Assembly (NCBI GenBank): GCA_029210045.1
Contig: JARGNX010000001.1
Span: forward strand, 43,446-92,236
DNA: 48,791 bases
Direction of reading: 5' to 3'
Source of the DNA: Coxiellaceae bacterium
Lineage (GTDB): Bacteria > Pseudomonadota > Gammaproteobacteria > Coxiellales > Coxiellaceae
A program made the translations under genes and the position numbers. Each line of letters starts with the position of its first letter. Position 1 is the first letter of the stretch. Shown here piece by piece: positions 44,101-48,791 of the stretch. The notes beneath the pieces were generated by a model. That model ran no database searches, had not been told where the DNA came from, and saw only the letters and a program-made list of their open reading frames with translations.

Positions 44101-44973
44101 TTTGATTATGAGCCTATATCGAAACAGCGATCGACAATGATTTCGCCAAAACAAGTGCCGGCCATTGATTTTACTGCGAACGAATTATTGTATAAGCATT
44201 ATATGCTAGGGCACGCTCATGCCGAACTGCAACCGTTTGCTAAGGGCATTAAGTTGACGACGCTGACTATTAAATCACCGAATATTGATGCGGCTGTGAA
44301 GGGTGAATGGACGATCGATCAAGGAAGGCAGAATGTTATATCGGCTGGTAGTTTGAAGGTGAAAAATTGGGGACACTTGTTCCGTCAATGGAAATTAACG
44401 GATGTGTTGGCTGGTGGTCAGGGCATGATTGGCTTTCAACTGAAATGGCCTGGTAAGGTGACCAACTTTAAAATGGCTAAGACCAGTGGTCAAATTAATG
44501 TGGCATTGGCTGATGGGCGTATATTAAAAGTTTCTAAAAAAACACAAGCTGAATTAGGCTTGGGTCGCTTTCTCAATGTATTAAGTTTGCAATCATTGCC
44601 GCGCCGCTTAGTATTAAATTTTGGAGACCTTGGTAAGAAAGGTTTTGCATTTGATGAGGCGCATGGCAGCTTTAGTTTGAAAAAAGGTGTGGCTACCACA
44701 AAAAATGTCGTGTTGGATGGCGATTTAGCAAAAATAAAAATGCAAGGCAATGTGGGGTTGGCTAAAAAAACTTACAACCTGCATATGGAGATCAGGCCCA
44801 ACGTGACCGGCAGTATACCATTTATTGCCACCGTGACAGGCGGCCCTCTGGCCGGCGCTATTGCCTGGGTAATCAATAAATTATTTGTTAGTCCAACGGT
44901 AGGAAGGGCTGCTATGGTGAAATACAATATTACTGGTGGCTGGGATCACCCGGTGATTAAAAAAGTAGGATAA
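41125..44973 (+). CDS. yhdP: YhdP-family AsmA-like envelope protein
   Basis: A 1282-residue protein with one N-terminal membrane helix (ASVILFAIALNLARMVTPLL) and a long periplasmic part of the AsmA/TamB-like type, matching E. coli YhdP (about 1266). Typical pieces are IERPVKIGRITATWYGFEPA near the start and the C-terminal stretch ending FIATVTGGPLAGAIAWVINK. YhdP and its relatives are thought to form hydrophobic grooves for phospholipid transport to the outer membrane. TTG start with AGGA upstream. In E. coli this gene lies downstream of mreBCD, maf and rng; here it follows mreD directly. Confidence 0.9.
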   Translation: MRPSWRICLRTLGVVSTASVILFAIALNLARMVTPLLDNHHQAFEQWVSHFIERPVKIGRITATWYGFEPAVKLDNLKVLSLDHQAFLKIKHFTVAVDLWSSLWNRRWLPGRLMIDGLHMEVLQDKSNQLHLAHASGFQLPANSLEQSGFKSMIEWLLTQAEVRVKHVDILWRGPNGFVLPMQNVRLEVENGEFNHHIVGTIQLAQTVRSSFHFIIDLHSDELYSKQFSANVFINASHVLLPQWVKLPILANYMRGLQVMSGEASAQFWGQWRLGELQEAQTMLSGQRIVFMAPELNRQLFIKQVSANTLWKKQKHGWQLSADKIKLNVNHRQWRDNQLLVRYKMVNVSHLPEWQIALSYLRLSDAQFILSNLHHVPEQWRQWIGNLQPQGQMHQMTLALSETGATQPYKLDEFSAVFHNVDWHGYQAVPSVNGISGQVSWMPGSGHLILDSPGSTIDTIQWFKRAQEHFKQLQLAMSWQKQLNGWVIALQQLNVDDGDLSAQLQPSKIILDGHSLPAVEINASFRFRDLTKSANYVPLGVMPPRVTDWIQRAFLRGKIRHGAFHLQGPLQKFPFDHGEGELSIDLEPVDLSFHYAPHWPAITQADGELHFHDRQMKVAMGFAKTAGATLRNVKASIKDLARGHLVVNGEYGGTMNDAQAFLQQTPLDIGKQLQALQLTGLVQGDLRLGVALRKPDMPIKLLGHLQVSQGSLSLPGWNTDLKKINGLFTYTKNSCVAKGINAELLKRPIKMGINTLHRKGEPETIQVAIGGDIDLALLNKHYHFPQLPYIQGSTDYRALINLYPFRSDRADSLSIMSDLRGIAIDMPAPLNKAVDQPRQFYARVDLNAKKPIEVKANYGTLLKANLNFKSNKSSYKFSRGEVRIGKGLAKLPKAKGLVLAVNLPYINARQWQQFYKRWQDKTIAKSFGIMPRLVDVHLTKLILWNMLWSGLHVRAQPLQSGWFAQINSRDINGQVNIPVNLKQGVINAEFQKFDYEPISKQRSTMISPKQVPAIDFTANELLYKHYMLGHAHAELQPFAKGIKLTTLTIKSPNIDAAVKGEWTIDQGRQNVISAGSLKVKNWGHLFRQWKLTDVLAGGQGMIGFQLKWPGKVTNFKMAKTSGQINVALADGRILKVSKKTQAELGLGRFLNVLSLQSLPRRLVLNFGDLGKKGFAFDEAHGSFSLKKGVATTKNVVLDGDLAKIKMQGNVGLAKKTYNLHMEIRPNVTGSIPFIATVTGGPLAGAIAWVINKLFVSPTVGRAAMVKYNITGGWDHPVIKKVG

Positions 44974-44977
44974 TTGA

Positions 44978-46420
44978 GTGACAGAATCATTAATTAAGTT
45001 TGCGCAAGCGCAACTATTACAACCTATGGCGTTAGAGCCACAACAACTACTAAGCGTGCTCGGCTCTGCTGTCAGTAAACAGGTCGATTATGCTGATTTG
45101 TTTTTGCAGCAGGTGCAATCAGAGTCTTGGGTTTTAGAAAATGGAATTGTTAAGCAAGGTCAATACAGCCAAGATGCTGGTTTTGGTTTGCGCGTTGTCA
45201 GTGGAGAAAAGACCGGCTTTGCTTATGCTGATGAAATCGTTGCGCCGGCATTGCAGCAAGCGGCTGCCTCGGCACGCAGTATTGTGCATGCCGGTGGTGA
45301 TAGTAATTTGCGTTTACAATCCAGTGGTGCTGTTAAGCCTCTGTATACATCCAATAACCCACTAATCGGCTATGCGGATGATGATAAAATTAAATTGCTG
45401 CAAAAAATCGATCAACAAGCCCGTGCAGCTGATAAGCGTATTCATAGTGTGATTGTGAATTTAGCGGCGAGTCATCGCGTGGTGTTGATATTGAACTATC
45501 AAGGTCAGCTGGTTCCGGATGTTCGGCCAATGGTGTCACTGCATTTGCGTGTGATAGCAAAGCAAGGCGAGCGTTTTGAGCAAGGCTTTTCTGGTGCTGG
45601 TGGTCGTTATGATTACCCTAGTTTTTTGGCGCAGTTAGATCTCGATCAGTTTATCAATAAGGCAGTGAAACAAGCGTGTATTAATCTTGAAGCGCAACCT
45701 GCGCCAGCGGGTACTATGCCGGTGGTATTGGGGCCGGGTTGGCCAGCGGTACTGTTGCATGAGGCAATTGGTCATGGGCTGGAAGGCGACTTTAACCGTA
45801 AAGGCACGTCGGCTTTTAGTGGTCGTATTGGTGAGCGTGTTGCAAGCGAGCAATGCACGGTAGTGGATGACGGCACATTATTAGATAGGCGAGGCTCGTT
45901 AACGGTTGATGATGAAGGTATGCCTGCTGAATGCACCGTGCTAATTGAGAACGGTATATTAAAGAACTACATGCAAGATAAGCACAATGCACAGTTAATG
46001 GGCGTGGAAAGTACGGGTAATGGCCGCCGTGAATCCTATGCACACCGACCGATACCGCGTATGACGAATACCTATATGTGCGCTGGAAAGTATGATCCGC
46101 AAGACATTATTGCGAGTGTTGAGAAAGGTATTTACGCTGTCGACTTTTCTGGCGGCCAAGTGGATATTACTTCGGGTAAGTTTGTTTTCTGCATGAGCGA
46201 AGCCTATTTAATTGAAAATGGTAAAGTTACTGCGCCTATCAAAGGAGCGACGCTGATTGGTGATGGGCCATCGGTCTTGACTCGAGTCAGTATGGTGGGT
46301 AATGATATGCAGCTTGATACGGGTATTGGGGTGTGTGGTAAGGATGGTCAGAGTGTACCGGTGGGTGTGGGGCAGCCCACACTTAAGGTTGATGAGATGG
46401 TAGTCGGTGGAGCTGAATAG
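44978..46420 (+). CDS. tldD: metalloprotease TldD
   Basis: Subunit of the TldD/TldE (PmbA) protease, which matures peptides such as microcins and degrades unfolded peptides. The zinc-binding motif is [12 protein letters not shown] (HExxxH). [19 protein letters not shown] segments in the N-domain ([20 protein letters not shown]) are normal. GTG start, four bases after the yhdP stop. Length 480, as in E. coli (481). tldE/pmbA is not in the window. Confidence 0.95.
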   Translation: MTESLIKFAQAQLLQPMALEPQQLLSVLGSAVSKQVDYADLFLQQVQSESWVLENGIVKQGQYSQDAGFGLRVVSGEKTGFAYADEIVAPALQQAAASARSIVHAGGDSNLRLQSSGAVKPLYTSNNPLIGYADDDKIKLLQKIDQQARAADKRIHSVIVNLAASHRVVLILNYQGQLVPDVRPMVSLHLRVIAKQGERFEQGFSGAGGRYDYPSFLAQLDLDQFINKAVKQACINLEAQPAPAGTMPVVLGPGWPAVLLHEAIGHGLEGDFNRKGTSAFSGRIGERVASEQCTVVDDGTLLDRRGSLTVDDEGMPAECTVLIENGILKNYMQDKHNAQLMGVESTGNGRRESYAHRPIPRMTNTYMCAGKYDPQDIIASVEKGIYAVDFSGGQVDITSGKFVFCMSEAYLIENGKVTAPIKGATLIGDGPSVLTRVSMVGNDMQLDTGIGVCGKDGQSVPVGVGQPTLKVDEMVVGGAE

Positions 46421-46493
46421 CGTGTGATGATAAGACAATTTTCAGGGTGAGAAATAATCGAGTGACTGCGATGGCATCAAGGTGTATAGGGTG

Positions 46494-46554
46494 CCTCTTT
46501 TACGTAAGTAAAGCGCAGCGTAACGAAGTGAAGCGAGCCATGAAGTAAAAGAGG
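46494..46554. repeat. dispersed hairpin repeat, copy B
   Basis: CCTCTTTTAC (46494-46503) and GTAAAAGAGG (46545-46554) are a perfect 10-bp inverted repeat. The interior, read in reverse, matches copy A at 12199-12259 (CATGGCTCGCT, CACTTCG, CTGCGCTTTACTT). Further outward, AAGGTG (46479-46484) and CACCTT (46564-46569) extend the pairing. It lies in the 200-base gap between tldD and the MFS gene. Confidence 0.75.
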
Positions 46555-46620
46555 TGCGCTGTTCACCTTGATAGTAGCTATCGTATCACCTGTCTAGCTG
46601 AAATAGTTTGAGGAATTAAA

Positions 46621-47901
46621 TTGAAAGCAGTGAAAAATAACAATCGACGTGCCTGGGCCATTTGGGCATTAGCCTCGGCGTTTTTCTTTGCTGAATATTT
46701 TGCACGCGTATCGCCTAGTGTGATGATTCGACCGTTAATGATAGCCCTTAATGTCAATGCTTATCAGTTAGGTTCGTTATCAGCTTTTTTCTATTACGCC
46801 TATGTGGCGATGCAATTACCGGTAGGTGCATTAATGGATCGCTTTGGTCCGCGTTGGCTATTAACAGCGATGGCATTGTTGTGTGGTATCAGTTGTTTGG
46901 TATTTGCTAATGTACATATATTGGCAGTGGCAAAATTAACGCGCTTTTTGATGGGCTTTAGTGCGGCGTTTGCTTTTGTGGGTGCGCTAAAATTAGCGAG
47001 CGTATGGTTTCCAGTACAGCGTTTTGGTTTTTTCGCGGGTGCAACGCAAGCAATGGGCATGTGGGGCGCGGCTGTTGGTGAAGGGCCTGTGTCTGTTTTA
47101 GTGAATCATATGGGTTGGCGCCATACGATGGAGTTGATTGGTTTTATTCTGGTGGCGTTAGCGATCGCTATCGTCATTGTTGTACGTGATCGACCGAAGA
47201 ATGTGTCAAAGCAGGCTCAGCAGGTGAGTGGGCGCTCATTTGGTTTGCTGTCTGGTTTGTGGCGGGTGTTATGCAATTCACAAACGTGGATTAATGGTGT
47301 GTTCGCAGGGTTTATTTACGCGCCTACGGTGGCATTTGCTGAGTTATGGGGGCCAAGTTATTTGCACCGTGTGTATGGGATGTCGCTTGAGCAAGCGGCG
47401 AGTGCGGTGAGCTTGATTTTTATTGGTTGGGCGATTGGTAGCCCCATTATGGGTTGGGTATCGGATCATATACGTGGGCGCAAACCTGTCATGATTTTTG
47501 CGGCGTTTATGAGTATGTTGATGCTGTCAGCCACTTTGTATATACCTCATTTGCCAGAGCTTATGGTGTTCGTGCTGTTGTTCTTGTATGGCTTATTTAA
47601 CTCCGGTCTGTCGGTGAGTTATGCGGTGGCGTGCGAGATTAACCCGCATGCGATAGCTGGCACATCAATGAGTTTTGCGAATATGGCGTCGGTAATTATT
47701 GGTGCGCTTTTTCAGCCCGTTATTGGTTGGTTATTAGACTTGCATTGGAGCGGAAATATACAGCAAGGTGTGCGTTTATACAGTGCCGCAGACTTCCGAT
47801 ATGCGATGATTGCGTTGCCAGTTTGCTTTATTATTAGCCTTTTAATGATGTTTTGGCTGCGTGAGAGCTTTAAAATCACGTCAAAAGCAGGCTCTGCTTG
47901 A
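46621..47901 (+). CDS. MFS transporter resembling the Legionella Pht family
   Basis: A 426-residue inner-membrane carrier with 12 hydrophobic helices. WAIWALASAFFFAEYFARVSP, LPVGALMDRFGPRWLL (the MFS loop motif) and LTRFLMGFSAAFAFVGALK resemble the phagosomal transporters of Legionella, which take up amino acids or nucleosides inside host vacuoles. The substrate is unknown. TTG start with GAGGAATTAAA upstream. It is isolated between a repeat and the HU gene. Confidence 0.82.
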   Translation: MKAVKNNNRRAWAIWALASAFFFAEYFARVSPSVMIRPLMIALNVNAYQLGSLSAFFYYAYVAMQLPVGALMDRFGPRWLLTAMALLCGISCLVFANVHILAVAKLTRFLMGFSAAFAFVGALKLASVWFPVQRFGFFAGATQAMGMWGAAVGEGPVSVLVNHMGWRHTMELIGFILVALAIAIVIVVRDRPKNVSKQAQQVSGRSFGLLSGLWRVLCNSQTWINGVFAGFIYAPTVAFAELWGPSYLHRVYGMSLEQAASAVSLIFIGWAIGSPIMGWVSDHIRGRKPVMIFAAFMSMLMLSATLYIPHLPELMVFVLLFLYGLFNSGLSVSYAVACEINPHAIAGTSMSFANMASVIIGALFQPVIGWLLDLHWSGNIQQGVRLYSAADFRYAMIALPVCFIISLLMMFWLRESFKITSKAGSA

Positions 47902-48062
47902 CAGCTTGGGCTGGCATCGGTATGTTCTTGATTCAGTTGTTTCTGCTCGGGGGAGTGGGAACAGCTTACTGATATATATCCCCCATGCGTAGGGTATGGG
48001 CTGCTTGTTGTTCAGCGTGTGGCTCTTAAAGAAAATTAAATAATATAAGTTCGAGGATAATT

Positions 48063-48344
48063 ATGGCGACTAAAGCTGAAGTAATCGATCGCGTAGCGGA
48101 AACTGTAGATATGTCAAAAGCTCAAGCAGCGCGTGCTGTGGATGCATTGCATGACATTATTACTGATATTCTTGTTGCGGGTGACACTGTAACTTTCGTA
48201 GGTTTTGGTACTTACGCATCGTCTGAGCGTGCTGCACGTGAAGGCCGTAACCCACAAACTGGTGCAACAATGCAGATCGCTGCGACCACTGTTGCTAAGT
48301 TTAAGGCTGGTAAGAAACTTAAAGAAGCTTTGAATAAAGATTAA
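48063..48344 (+). CDS. hupB: DNA-binding protein HU
   Basis: A 93-residue nucleoid protein. MATKAEVIDRVAE, the central GFGTYASSERAAREGRNPQTG and the ending FKAGKKLKEALN follow the HU fold, with the DNA-inserting proline in GRNPQTG. HU-beta (hupB) is the closest name, although some species have a single HU. GAGGATAATT precedes the ATG. Confidence 0.93.
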   Translation: MATKAEVIDRVAETVDMSKAQAARAVDALHDIITDILVAGDTVTFVGFGTYASSERAAREGRNPQTGATMQIAATTVAKFKAGKKLKEALNKD

Positions 48345-48401
48345 TAGCAAATTAGTGTATTTGTTACTTGATTTAAAGGCCTATTCAAGGTATCTTTCTC
48401 C

Positions 48402-48427
48402 GCCTCGGTAGGGGAACTTACTGAGGC
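48402..48427 (+). terminator. imperfect hairpin after hupB
   Basis: GCCTCGGTA and TACTGAGGC pair with one mismatch around GGGGAACT. No T run follows, so it may be a processing signal or weak terminator before the tRNA genes. Confidence 0.35.
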
Positions 48428-48443
48428 AGATTTCCAAAGGATT

Positions 48444-48519
48444 GGGTGCTTAGCTCAGCTGGGAGAGCATCGCCCTTACAAGGCGAGGGTCGGGGGTTCG
48501 ATCCCCTCAGCACCCACCA
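48444..48519 (+). tRNA. tRNA-Val (anticodon TAC)
   Basis: A 76-base cloverleaf with acceptor GGGTGCT/AGCACCC, D-loop GCTCAGCTGGGAGAGC, anticodon loop CTTACAA (TAC at 48477-48479), T-loop GGTTCGATCCC and encoded ACCA end. It closely resembles E. coli tRNA-Val(UAC). Confidence 0.97.
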
Positions 48520-48528
48520 AGCATGCGC

Positions 48529-48605
48529 GGAGTGGTAGTTCAGCTGGTTAGAATACTGGCCTGTCACGCCGGGGGTCGCGGGTTCGAGTCCCGTCCACTC
48601 CGCCA
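48529..48605 (+). tRNA. tRNA-Asp (anticodon GTC)
   Basis: A 77-base cloverleaf with acceptor GGAGTGG/CCACTCC, anticodon loop CTGTCAC (GTC at 48563-48565), T-loop GGGTTCGAGTCCC and encoded GCCA end. Nine bases after tRNA-Val; the pair is probably one transcript. Confidence 0.97.
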
Positions 48606-48651
48606 TTTAATTAAAAAGGCTTTCACATTGTGAAAGCCTTTTTTAATTAAA
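48606..48651 (+). terminator. rho-independent terminator after the tRNA genes
   Basis: AAAAAGGCTTTCACA and TGTGAAAGCCTTTTTT form a long stem with a small loop, followed by a T-rich run. The flanking AATTA/TAATT extends the pairing, so it could end transcription from either strand. Confidence 0.9.
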
Positions 48652-48684
48652 TTCCTTTATATGATCGCTAGACGAAGGCGCTTA

Positions 48685-48702
48685 TATTCGCATTTGCGAA
48701 TA
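48685..48702. other. short perfect palindrome near the window end
   Basis: TATTCGCA-TT-TGCGAATA, flanked by partly complementary GCG and CGC. It lies in the 3' gap after the tRNA terminator. No gene is seen there. Confidence 0.4.
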
Positions 48703-48753
48703 ACGCTCCTGATATGATTTCGCCTACGCGGAGTGAATCCACGTGTGCGGCGA

Positions 48754-48784
48754 CTTAAGGGGAGAGCACAAATCTCCCCTTAAG
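48754..48784. terminator. perfect GC-rich hairpin at the window end
   Basis: CTTAAGGGGAGA and TCTCCCCTTAAG form a 12-bp perfect stem with a 7-base loop. No clear T run follows on either strand, so it may be a terminator, a leader structure of a gene beyond the window, or part of a repeat. Confidence 0.45.
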
Positions 48785-48791
48785 AAACCCC

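Noticed and set aside
48418..48606. Minus-strand frame of 62 codons
   Set aside because: Antisense to the two tRNA genes. Products of this kind are common false annotations.

Overview
The window looks like a chromosome segment of an intracellular gammaproteobacterium of the Legionella/Coxiella type (order Legionellales). The evidence is a DotA homologue of the Dot/Icm type IVB secretion system, an MFS carrier resembling the Legionella Pht family, gatCAB divergent from mreBCD, a complete SUF iron-sulfur operon, and eukaryote-like proteins. Assignment below order level is not possible from sequence alone. All functions are inferred by reading; no database search was run.

Layout. 1-302: repetitive basic tail of a gene that starts outside the window. 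339-2841: a secreted protein and a gene whose N-terminus reads as a eukaryotic heat-shock-factor (HSF) DNA-binding domain. 2859-7209: housekeeping genes gloA, xseA, a lipoprotein, tsaB and a peptide transporter. 7232-9955: dotA, away from other dot/icm genes. 10201-13486: a small secreted protein, sbcB and a zinc-type CDF exporter, with two palindromic repeats. 13515-15327: accessory genes, including a truncated DUF1016 nuclease. 15478-21982: the SUF operon rrf2-sufBCDS-sufU-sufA-sufT. 21979-34595: an accessory region with a methyltransferase, four paralogous two-pass membrane proteins and a shorter relative, a three-gene amino-acid hydroxylase/dehydrogenase/exporter operon, and a 1402-residue ankyrin protein. 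34596-48344: gatCAB, a secreted protein, mreBCD, yhdP, tldD, the Pht-like transporter and an HU gene. 48444-48605: tRNA-Val and tRNA-Asp.

The two most notable genes encode likely host-directed proteins. The ankyrin protein (29047-33255) carries an R-S-ExE mono-ADP-ribosyltransferase domain followed by a domain matching the SidE-family phosphodiesterase. Together these suggest a phosphoribosyl-ubiquitin ligase, with the two domains in the opposite order to Legionella SidE. The protein at 2056-2841 has the HSF layout: winged helix, basic nuclear-localisation-like stretch, coiled coil, and an acidic-aromatic C-terminus. With dotA and the two-pass family, whose tails are often Glu-rich, this suggests an effector-rich region. 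TTAA repeats spaced 11 bp, resembling PmrA boxes, lie upstream of dotA and two of the two-pass genes.

The housekeeping parts are ordinary, with some oddities: an apparent ATT start for mreC, a palindromic repeat that seems to supply the end of gatA, and a dispersed hairpin repeat whose two copies have covarying stems.
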